A stretch of 36,119 nt of DNA from Hymenopellis radicata (Eukaryota > Basidiomycota > Agaricomycetes > Agaricales > Physalacriaceae). The stretch spans positions 1 to 36,119 of the forward strand of contig JADNRX010000522.1 in NCBI GenBank assembly GCA_015501595.1, in the 5' to 3' direction. Below, piece by piece: positions 19,022-28,237 of this stretch. A program made the position numbers and the translations under genes. The notes below the pieces were generated by a model. The model searched no databases, had not been told where the DNA came from, and saw only the letters and a program-made list of their open reading frames with translations. Within the stretch, counting starts at the first letter, position 1. Each line of letters starts with the position of its first letter.

Positions 19022-21929
19022 TCATTCCCGAGTCATTTCTCGTTTGGGTATTCCAACACAACTACCCATGTACCAGTATCTCCTTTGTTACGATTATGCG
19101 ATTTCCAGGTCCATCTGGGATGGTAACGACGCGGGATGGAGGCAATGCTTAGTACACGCACGTCTGTTGTTCCATTCCTTTCCTTCTTCATCTTTTGGGT
19201 TTCATTATGTTTTCCTGGGACCTTCAAGCTTCACATAATTCTGTACTTTACCATTAGACCCACCTCACTTCATTTTGTTAGCACAATCAGACATCATGTA
19301 GCTATAATTGTATCCATTCATGCATTATTATCATTATCAACCCTTTTACTCATAAATTGTGATACGCGCAAGGAAACTGAATGAGTGGGACCAGATATAC
19401 ACTCTATTGACCCACCACACCGAAAGGGCCGCGTCAGCGGACGCGTAGTGTACGGCCGTTCGATGCTCCGTTGGGTCTGGCGCGGGATCGGGATCGTGAC
19501 TGCGCCAATGGCAGTGCAGCGGGCGCGGCGGGATCGACGACCGAAACGCCGAGGCCCGAAACATACATTTCTAACTAAATTCTCACTAGCGAGTCAGCCA
19601 GAGGAATGCAGCAGTCAGCCAAACGTGACTAGAGGGGTTGTAAGAGTGGCAGTTGACGCAGAGTATGGAGAATCAGAGCGGTAAACGGCGTCTTACCCAC
19701 ATAATCAGCGGCTTGTGGGTATGGGAATGGAGCGCGCAAGACAGGGCGACTCCGGATGGTTGTATCTGGCTGTCGATTAGGCGCCTATGGAGTGCAGCAG
19801 TGACAATAGGAGACAGGCTCCGAGCAGTGAGAACGACTGGCGGTAAATCTGAGCTGTTCGAACCCAGCACCCTTTGCCCTAGTCAGATTGCATGAATCCG
19901 TTCAAGTTGAAAACGAGGACGCCCCTTCAGACGCGGACACAGTCACAGTGTCGCGCGCCGACTCCTTCATACAAATCGAACACGCTCGCAACGCGTGTTA
20001 TGACTCATGCATTGCTCCTGTTGGCGGAAGTGGGAAGAGAGAAGCGGAGCTCGAGGAGACGCGCACCGTAGATCCTGTCACCTTGCACCCCATGCCCACT
20101 GCCAGTCATTCCTCTTGTGTGGCGCTAAGTCTTTATTAGGTTTGATGGGCTGCAAATCCATCGATCCGAGAAGAGCTGAGTACCGGTCATCTGATGGTGT
20201 ATGCTGCCCAGCTAGATAGGAAAATTTCATTTCCTGCCGATTTTTGACTCGAGGATGGCTTCGGGTCCGCAGATCAAGAGCGCATGAGGACGCAGGGAGA
20301 CAAAGCTGGCATTCGCGTGGTCCAGTACGTGTCGTTATCGTCCCATCAGCGTGCCCATCTAGCAAGTGAGACCCAAGAGAATATGAAAGCACTGAGTCAT
20401 AACTACTAGAGAAGCCGCGAAGACCCGATGGGCTTGGGGTTCGCTGCTATTGATGTTCGGTAATGAGGAAGCTCAGGTCGATATCAGCAGCAGCACTGAG
20501 TCCACGTCAATAGAAGCTTGATAGTCGCGGAGCATGTAAGAACCGCGAGTCACCCACTGTTTAGTTCGACAGCACTTTCGCTTGAATCATCATTGCGCAG
20601 AAGCAAGAAAATCGGCGATGGGTAGACGATAACGGCATCATGTCCGCGCGTTCACAGCTTCGAGTTCGCTCCTGGATTGGGGTGGTTTGGTTCGCGTGTT
20701 GTCACACGTAGTAGGGCATCTGAGAGAGGTGTCCGAAGGCGAACGATAACTTCCAAATGTGGCTAAATATAATTTGGTTCTGATTGTCAAAGCCCTTAGA
20801 GTAGTTGAATCATGAATGACTCCTTTGTTTCTGACTACCACTGGTCACTCATCACCGACTTGAACTGGCACGGAACATAGATATCACCTGTTGCTTCGCA
20901 TCTTTTCTATCCCGCTCAACATCGGACCCGCAAATCTCGGATGGCGCTTAAACTCTGCAGGAAACATTTATATCGCGATCCTGTGCAACTGAATGGTTTC
21001 CTTAGCCTACGGCTCTTCCGTCTTCGAATAGTACGGAACTTGGAACAGTCGTTGAATTGGGATCGTAAGTACTTGACTGTTTTCGAAGTTACCATCAAGT
21101 TTTCACAGCAAGATCTACCTGCCGCTAATATTTTCGGTGATACAGGCTTCCGGTATTGAGCGCTGATTGCATTTTTTTCGTGTCGGACATTTGACATGAA
21201 CAGACTGTTAAGGATGGATGCGCTGACAGCCATGGCGACAGGAAATCAGCAGACTCTATTCACTAATTTCGTCTGTAGATCAGTGATCACTTTCACTCGT
21301 GCGCCTGTCGACTCCGAGCCTGCCAAAATCGCCCCATATCCCGCCCAAGATCGTATGCACATCAGGGGGATCCTGTGGTAGTTAATGGAAGACCGGTCTG
21401 CCAGTGGGGCTCCAAATCAAGACAGGGCAAAGCGACCATTAGCGATGCAAGCCAGGCTCCTTGACAGTTTCCACGCTTGATGTAGTGCCATGGCAAGTCC
21501 GCCAGCGCGCACATATGATCAATAAACTGACATCCATACGTAGCGCTCAACGCCAAAGAAACTTCATCGACGTAGGACGAGTTCTGTTCAAACGCGGCTG
21601 AGAGGCGACCTGAATCAACGATGCCGCCGTCAGATTACTGTCACGTTTGCGTACGTCCGGCCTGAGTCATGTATAATCATCTCATCAATCAACCACTGTT
21701 CAAATTCAATCGTGGTGTTATTCATAACATGCAACTGTGTTGTTCTACTACTTTCGGTAGAGCAAGGAAGCTCGATTAGACAGGCGACTCGATGATATGT
21801 ATCTCATTCAGATATGCATCTACGTCTTAATTGTTCTGAACTGTCGTGGGAACGACAACTGAGAGAATGATACTCGAAGGCATCATAGAAAGCACTTTTA
21901 TAACAGCGTGAAGGTAGAGACATCAGGAA
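19022..21929. other. Long intergenic region with no recognised gene
   Basis: No protein family, RNA gene or repeat could be supported. The first 150-350 bp are presumably the 3' UTR of the Hsp20 gene (T-rich, many short stops). GTTCGAACC near 19857 resembles a tRNA T-loop, but no A box or acceptor stem accompanies it. Frames at 19385-19684 (+), 20392-20078 (-) and 21233-20916 (-) show no motif and no supporting splice structure. Confidence 0.3.
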
Positions 21930-22190
21930 ACCGCCTTTAGCACTAAAGTGCCTCAAGACAGGGACCGTTTCTTGAGGTACTTGAGGTGCTTGTGGGACCT
22001 CAAGTCTCTTGAGGTGCTTTGACACTCGGGGCCAAGCATCAAGGCGTCTTGGTTAGCCTTAAGCTGCATTTAGGTATTCAACCTGAGTACCGGCTGCATC
22101 AAGTTGAACCAAGCTGGCTTGAGGCGGCACTCACAGACCCGTTTTCCTCAAAGTCCTTTGAATGTGCTTGAGGTACAGCTGCACGATTAA
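21930..22190. repeat. CTTGAGG/CCTCAAG motif cluster (left)
   Basis: Within about 260 bp the motif CTTGAGG or its complement CCTCAAG, with near variants (CATCAAG, CCTCAAAG), occurs around ten times in both orientations, for example three times between 21973 and 22016. Because copies face both ways the segment can fold into many local hairpins. A similar cluster lies at 26936-27180. I cannot align the two end to end, so I treat them as related only by motif. The origin, a diverged transposable element or a simple expansion, is unknown. Confidence 0.6.
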
Positions 22191-24200
22191 GGCTGCAGTA
22201 GGTTCTGGAATCTCATTGGCATGAACTTGCACATGGAGAGGAGGTTTTTTTTCGCCGAGGCAGCACATCACATAAAGATGCAATGGCCAATACCCCGGTC
22301 GAAAGTCCCATGGCAATATGAAATCATGATCAGACAGACACTCACCAAAAGCGGCACTGATAGATGGATGGAGATATGTCTGGTGTTGTGGTTGTCTTCG
22401 TACGGTAGCGTACACAGATGGCTGATAATGAACAAGCGTCGGCAAGGCCGATCCTGCATGCAGGAGTCTGCGGAGGTGCGGCAACGGGCGGCAACCGACA
22501 GCCTCGTTGTCACTACTGGAGTTGGCAGCATAAAAATTCGATGACGCCGAACGTTGTTCGTGACGGGACCGAACGAAGCACTATAGCAAAGACCGCCGTC
22601 AGCAATATATCCCAAATGCAGCAACATCGGTAAACGTACCGTGGCAAGCCAGCCCGGAACTTAACACCCATTGCTTCAGCCCGCCCAGAAGAGAATAACG
22701 CTGTCCTGGCGTCGCCTGTAAAGACGCCGTATAGCAATAACAAATATGCGGCCTTCTGGAGGGCTTACGCGTTCGTGGGGGAAAGACGTCGAAAACAGAG
22801 TATGGCACGAACTGAGGAAACAAAGAAAAAGAGGATTGTGATGGTTTCCAGCGAAACAGAGGGGTCGTGAGGTGAATGGTAGTGGGAGGTGGCGACACCC
22901 GCCAAATTTGCCAAGATACGAGCAGTGAGGCGAATAAAACGAGGAGCATCGAGGAAGGGAGGCAGCGGTCTCAGATGCAAGTAAGCACACTGTACATGAA
23001 TGACGGCGTCAACAATCTATCCAACAATTCAACGTCGGTGAACGTACCCCAGCATTACGTGCCAGCAGACAGCGTAACGTTGAATTCCAGCGTCTGCAAT
23101 AGCCGAGCCTTTCCAGGCGCCGTTTCTCCTCTTGAAGGGCTTATGCTGAAGGCAAAAGTCGCCCAAAGAGATCATAGCACCGACGAAGACAATGGTAGAA
23201 ACAAAATCCGACGTGCTATGAGCAGGAGACACGCCGTTGCCATTAGCAATGCTGATGTAGATAGATAGAATGAAAAAATAAAATAAAAATTCACGTACAG
23301 TATCTAGCGCGCAGCCTCGCCACTGAAAGTCTAGCCCGCCGTTGTCGCTGCTGCCGTCGCCGCCGCCATCACCTCCTCGATCTGCAGCCTCGTTGGAGGG
23401 CTTACGCGTCCAGCGGGGCCGCCGGGGCTCTTCAAGCCCGCAGATCTAGTCCAAGAAGATCATAGGAGACGACGCAAAGTCGGTCTCCGGCCGACGACTC
23501 AAAGTCGGTTGCAAGTGCCATAGACGGCTACCGTATTGTCGGCGTCGAATGCCATAGGCGTTGCTCGTCCTGAGCAGATCGATCGTCGATGCTGGTAGTA
23601 GGAGGCCAAGTGAACAAGTCTGATGCTAGTGGAGATAAATGAGATGAAAAACAAAAAGAATAAATACGTACACTAACTTGCGCGCTGCCCTCCTGCTGGA
23701 GCACCGTATCCAATCTCTCCCAGCCTTCCAGGATCCAGCTGCGGGTGCCCGTTGCTCTCTTGACGTCGACTTTTCTCGTCAACGACACCCGCTGTTTTGA
23801 ATGAATGCTGCCAGTCGTCTGGGCTTACGCAGCAAGTCGTCCTCCAGCGTGGTCCAAACGATGGAGAGAAGCGCATAGATGATGCAGGCGGCCTGTCCGG
23901 AAGTTGGGTGTCGACAGACGGCCGAATTGACGATGGTGTTGGTGGTAGGAGGGAGAGAGAGACTCTTCGATCACTGGCCGGATTGTTCGGATCGGGCATC
24001 CGAACATGAGCGGAACGAGCTCGTCGACGCTCGGGACAGCGACGACGGGCTCGGAGTCGTGATATAACCATCGGAATATCATGCAGGATACTTATACTCT
24101 ATGTACCAATAAAATTTCTGGTACGAATATCACGTATAGATATGAAATTGAGCTTACGTGGAGAGTATCCCATCCAGACAACGTGAAATCGTGCGCTGCA
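22191..24200 (-). other. Degenerate or multi-exon coding-like region with repeated splice-like modules
   Basis: On the minus strand several blocks read like membrane-protein exons: around 23268-23048 (YISIANGNGVSPAHSTSDFV, then STIVFVGAMISLGDFCL), 22980-22775 (PPFLDAPRFIRLTARILANL, then ETITILFFFVSSVRAI) and 23930-23830 (AACIIYALLSIVWTTLEDD). They are bounded by repeated donor-like strings: GCGTAAGCCC at about 23830, 23407 and 22770, and GTACGT at about 23672, 23295, 23046 and 22637. A 15-bp string, GGAGGGCTTACGCGT, is exact at 22758-22772 and 23395-23409. I could not join the blocks into one open frame. It may be a gene with indel errors, a decayed duplicated gene, or tandemly duplicated exons. 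Confidence 0.35.
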
Positions 24201-24609
24201 GTGCGCTGAACCTCCCGGCTCCTTAAAATTTGACGGAATGCACACCACATAATGCTATTTATTAATGAGAGCTCAATTTAGGGCGGACGCCTGTTGCGAT
24301 AATTTGTAGTTGCTCGAAGAGTCTAACTCATACAAGTGCCAGAGAACCGTTAATATAACCTGAATATGCCTACAGTAAGCTAAAAAATGGACATTTTGAA
24401 AGTTTTACATTCTCGTTCCCTGATGCAATCCCGCTGGGTCCGAACGAGCAACGCGAGCTCGTTCGCCCGCTGGAGCCATCCCGGTGTTGATCCCGTTGCC
24501 CAAAATGGCAGGGATCAGACCGTCGCTTTCTCTCTTCCTACCACGACCGATAAACACATCATCGTCATTCTCACGGCCTGCGACTATGCTCCTCCTTCTC
24601 TCCACACAT
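24201..24609. other. Spacer left of the fold-back element
   Basis: No gene is recognised. Short frames on both strands overlap between 24387 and 24605 and contain no motif. The AT-rich part near 24240-24380 shows no clear repeat. Confidence 0.3.
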
Positions 24610-25268
24610 CGGGGGAAGCATATTTCCCTGGCTGAGGAAATAGCTGAGGAAAACGACGGAGGAAATTCAATTTCCTCAGTACGTTCCCGGGCCGAGGAAA
24701 CCTGATTTCCTCGAATGGGGAAAGTTCTGAGGAAATCAAATTTCCTCGGCCGTTTCCTCAGCTGAGGTAAGCGGATTTCCTCGGTTGCTTTCGTAAGTGG
24801 CTTCCTCGGTGATTTCCTCAGCTGAGGAAGTTAGATTTCCTGAGCTGAGGAAATCACTGAGGAACTCAGATTTCCTCGTTGATTTCCTCCCTTGAGGAAC
24901 TATAATTTCCTCAGTACATAAGAGTTTAAATATCATATTTATTGCCTAGTTTACACTTTAATAAAAAATCTATACTGAGGAAATACATGAGGAAATCATC
25001 AAGGAAATCTGAGTTCCTCAGTGATTTCCTCAGCTCAGGAAATCTAACTTCCTCAGCTGAGGAAATCACCGAGGAAGCCACTTACGAAAGCAACCGAGGA
25101 AATCCGCTTACCTCAGCTGAGGAAACGGCCGAGGAAATTTGATTTCCTCAGAACTTTCCCCATTTGAGGAAATCAGGTTTCCTCGGCCCGGGAACGTACT
25201 GAGGAAATTGAATTTCCTCCGTCGTTTTCCTCAGGTATTTCCTCAGCCGGGGAAATATGCTTCCCCCG
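24610..25268. mobile_element. Fold-back element: 280-bp inverted repeat arms around a 99-bp AT-rich loop
   Basis: Bases 24610-24889 and 25268-24989 read almost identically on opposite strands, with only a few mismatches over 280 bp; the spacer 24890-24988 is AT-rich. Both arms are packed with the octamer GAGGAAAT or ATTTCCTC, often as a perfect local palindrome such as TTTCCTCAGCTGAGGAAA, so the hairpin has hairpins nested inside it. Both strands therefore encode the same 47-residue stretch in short frames, which is a consequence of the palindrome and not evidence of a gene. The outer ends are CGGGGGAAGCATATTTCCC and its complement. I see no convincing target-site duplication. It is best described as a fold-back or MITE-like element; an RNA from it would form a long double strand. 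Confidence 0.85.
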
Positions 25269-25347
25269 TTGTGCCAACTGCGCGCACTTTTGAGGTTACA
25301 GCCAACGTACGATATGTGCTTGGTGAGCAACGTTGGAGCAACGCCGC

Positions 25348-25590
25348 ACGACGTCGCGGGCGTGTAGCGCCGTAGCATGTGCGTATTTCCACTGTGTTTC
25401 TGTATTCAATCAAATGATCACGTCCATAGGGATGTAAAGCACAACACCCATACTTGATGACAAGGATCCTCGGTTTCGCGTTTATTTATGCGGGGCAAGG
25501 TCGTTTTTGCGCCTGATAGAACATCCTGCAAATGGTTTTGAGAGACGAGCTGGTACGACGCCGCGGGCGTGTACAACCGTATAACGTGCG
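25348..25590 (+). repeat. Two diverged copies of a 36-bp sequence
   Basis: The segments 25348-25383 and 25555-25590 are direct repeats 207 bp apart. They share ACGACG, then CGCGGGCGTGTA, then CCGTA and GTGCG, with about 28 of 36 positions equal by eye. The copies lie just right of the fold-back element. They may be remnants of a short duplicated segment; no coding role is visible. Confidence 0.45.
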
Positions 25591-26295
25591 CATGCTCTCA
25601 TTGTCTCAACTTATCTTATCCGTTCTGACTGTGAGGATACCAGCAAGCGGATACAACTACTACGACTCATCTCATGCCGGCCTCTCTGCGATTTCCCTGG
25701 GACCTGCCACGGCTTCTCCCTACACATGCGGACTCAAGCTAATGGCTCGCACACAATAATGAGGACCATTCTTCCTCTTCGACTCCCATCTCGCCAAATT
25801 TCTCCCAGTCCTTTCGCCGACGGTCTCCGACGGCCGTAACGGGCCACGTCAACACCACGTGAGTGTTGACTTTTCTTCGATCACAATTCAGTCCGTTCTC
25901 AAGTTCTTTCCTCTCCCCATCACCACATCTTTCCCGGCGACGACCTCCGACAGACCGACCACCCGATATGCACTCACAATTAGGCCAACCTCGACGACAC
26001 CACCGCCATCTCCGAGGACCACCACACCGCCGCTCGACGAGAAGCGAGCGCGGCAGCGAGGATGCACCGTGACACCTACGGTACGTTCACTTGATGCCTG
26101 CGAAATAATCTGTATTGACCATTTTCTCCAGTATCTCCCACCGCAGGGGTTCGGTCTTCAACACTGGTATTTCTATTTTCTGGCCTCGTCGTCGACTAGT
26201 TTCCTAACGACTGTTTCAGTGTCGTCGCTGCCATCGCTCTTACCCATGGTGCGTCATCTTTCTGCCTCGTTGGCCAGCTCTTGATTTTTGTCATA
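25591..26295. other. Spacer with Thr/Pro-coding low-complexity DNA
   Basis: A plus frame at 25859-26284 is open for 141 codons and is rich in Thr, Ser and Pro (CACCACACC-type triplets near 26010-26035). Its first half is C-rich low complexity and it has no recognisable domain. A GTACGT near 26080 and CAG acceptors downstream would allow splicing. I do not call it a gene. Confidence 0.3.
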
Positions 26296-26690
26296 GCCTG
26301 CCTCAAACACGACAACGAACACGATGACCACTCCCCAAGCCACGACGACAAACACGATGACCACCGCCCAAGCATGGCAACGAACATGACAACGACCCCC
26401 GCCCAGGCGCCACGACGAGCACTACGACCCGCACTCAGGCGCCACGACGAGCATGACGACCCATCTCAAGCGCGATAACAGCCGCTATGCGTACGACTAC
26501 GGTTCTCAAGCGCGACGACCTGCCCCGGGTGGGACGACCCTCTACCCCCAACTAGGATGAGCATGAAGACCCAACTAGGACGAGTACAATGACCTGACCA
26601 GGATGAAACCCGATGAAGACAACTCGACCAGGCGGGCACCATCAAGCACCCGACCAGGATGGGCACGATGATCTGAGATGAGCATGACGG
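26296..26690. repeat. Degenerate minisatellite (CACGACGA and GACCAGGATGAGCACGATGA families)
   Basis: Two adjoining blocks hold imperfect tandem units. Block 1 (about 26305-26465) repeats CACGACGA- and AACACGATGACC-like units; in one plus frame it encodes His-Asp-Asp/His-Asp-Glu runs. Block 2 (about 26535-26690) repeats units close to GACCAGGATGAGCACGATGA, with insertions and drift. Neither block keeps a reading frame. The sequence looks like an old minisatellite rather than a functional repeat protein. Confidence 0.65.
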
Positions 26691-26935
26691 CCACCGGGAC
26701 TTGCAGAAGACAAATGCAGATAATTCACCTCTCCAACATTATTATGTATTCCCTCCACACTTGCTGTATTCAGTACAATTGTGGCTGTAGTTCGATTTGA
26801 TATGTCTTTGCATATTTCTCTACCCTTGTTGTGTAATCAATCTGATTTCTGCACAAGTTGTATATCTTGGAATATTCTGTGGTGTCGGTTATAGTGCTTT
26901 TGAGCTGCATTTGCTGAGCTTGGATGAGAATTGAG

Positions 26936-27180
26936 TTTGCTTCAAGTGTGTGCAGACTCAGTTGAGTGGCACTCGGAAGGCTTTAAGAGAAGTACTTGAT
27001 ATGTAGTTGACTCAAGGCATCTCAAAGGAGACTACATGATCCTCAAAGGCATCCTAAGGCTACTTGAGGCAAGCCTTACCGCCGAACCTTCATTCAAGGC
27101 ACCTCGACTGCCTTAGCAACTTAGCAGCATCAAGACACCTTAAAAGCCTCCAGACGTCTATAGACATCTTGAGGCCCAGA
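26936..27180. repeat. CTTGAGG/CCTCAAG motif cluster (right)
   Basis: This segment again carries many copies of CTCAAGG, CCTCAAAGG, CTTGAGG and ATCAAG in both orientations, much like 21930-22190. The shared vocabulary suggests a common origin, and the pair brackets the repeat-rich island of about 5 kb. No long alignable stretch between the two was found by eye, so long terminal repeats are not supported. Confidence 0.55.
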
Positions 27181-27292
27181 CCCATTTTCGTGATGGACAC
27201 GGTAACACGATCGCACCCCAAGCTTGTTCCTCATTGGCCACTCATTCCCTGAACGTACACTCTGCGCTCCTTTTCTAGATCTGATTCAGGCC

Positions 27293-27586
27293 ATGACCGT
27301 CGAGCAGCAGCCAGCAAAACGTACAGGGATGAATTCCTGTGAGTTGTCATCGAATTGCCTAGTACGCCGTACGGTGCAACTAACCTTTCACAGCACATCC
27401 ACAAGCCGAGAACGAAGAGACCATAGGAGATAAGGTGGTCACTTCCTATGGAGAAGGTGCCGCGGAGGAAGCAGGCAAGAAAACTGTGGCGTATGCCGCA
27501 GATCCAGAGTCGGGCGCACAGGAGCACATCGACAACGTCAAAGTGAGCAGATATCTGTGTCTATAAAGTAACAAGGTCACTGAAGA
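27293..27586 (+). CDS. Small hypothetical acidic protein
   Basis: Exon 1 is 27293-27338 and exon 2 is 27394-27542. The 55-nt intron between them has a GTGAGT donor and a TTTCACAG acceptor, and the joined frame is intact for 65 residues (starting MTVEQQPAKRTGMNS). Exon 2 encodes a charged helix-prone segment (GDKVVTSYGEGAAEEAGKKT, then QEHIDNVK). A second GTGAGC donor follows at 27543, and the last exon must be very short: an acceptor AAG ending at about 27585 would give stop after two residues. The composition resembles small soluble stress or seed-type proteins, but I do not recognise the family. Regular splice signals and clean frame support a real gene. The exact 3' end is uncertain. Confidence 0.55.
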
Positions 27587-28237
27587 GTTCATGAGTAGGG
27601 ATGGTGGGCGAAGACGTTTCCATGCTGCGCAAGTGCAATCTGAGTTCGGTCCCAGGAGTGAAAAGATCAGCACCGGTCATCGCACTCGTAGTCAGGAAGT
27701 TAAAGGGAACTGGCATCGGTGGAGTAGATGTAGATATTGTCCGATGACATGGCTAATTGCGGAAAATGTAGCACTGTTCTTTTCATAAGTTGGTTGGATT
27801 TGCGATTTTATCCGCGCCCTCGGTCGCCCATTGAAAAGTCGTCAAGTTCAAATGACGAAGATTGAGTTTATTAGTCGACCCACGCGAAGGTCGTGCCTAA
27901 CTCGTACGCGCTGCTGGAAAGAAGACATGCTTGTCAACAGTGCGAAGATGAGTTGCGACGAGGTGGAGTGGAAGCCAGGTAAAGCGCAAGAGAGATTTGT
28001 TGTGATGACGAACGTCATGGTGGCGCCGTGTCAAGACAATTGAAAGAGCTTGCACGCTTTGTCCGGACCAAATGCACAATAAACGAAACTGGGCTTGAGC
28101 GCTTGAGGTTAGCTAGTCACACTGTGGAAACATGTTGGCAACTGCTGTTCGTGTTGAATGTTGATGACGCGACGTTTCATTTTAGATACTATACAGTGAA
28201 CAGGAGAACCACCAGGTAACCTGTCGAGCTTTAGATT
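27587..28237. other. Region between the small gene and the S41 gene
   Basis: No gene is recognised. A plus frame continues from 27590 to 27788 in phase with the small gene only if a 33-nt intron is assumed, which is too short for this genome. The rest shows no motif and probably holds the two convergent 3' UTRs. Confidence 0.3.

Noticed and set aside
19800..19880. Possible tRNA ending in GTTCGAACC
   Set aside because: The T-loop-like string does not have a 5-bp T stem, and no A box or acceptor stem is found upstream.
24736..25142. Two frames on opposite strands with the same 47-residue sequence
   Set aside because: They mirror each other only because the DNA is a palindrome; GAGGAAAT units translate into Glu/Ser-rich filler.
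24610..25268. CRISPR array
   Set aside because: The repeated octamers are irregularly spaced, occur in both orientations and form one large palindrome in a eukaryotic context.
21930..27180. The two CTTGAGG clusters as long terminal repeats of a retrotransposon
   Set aside because: They cannot be aligned over any useful length by eye, and no reverse transcriptase, integrase or primer-binding site is visible between them.
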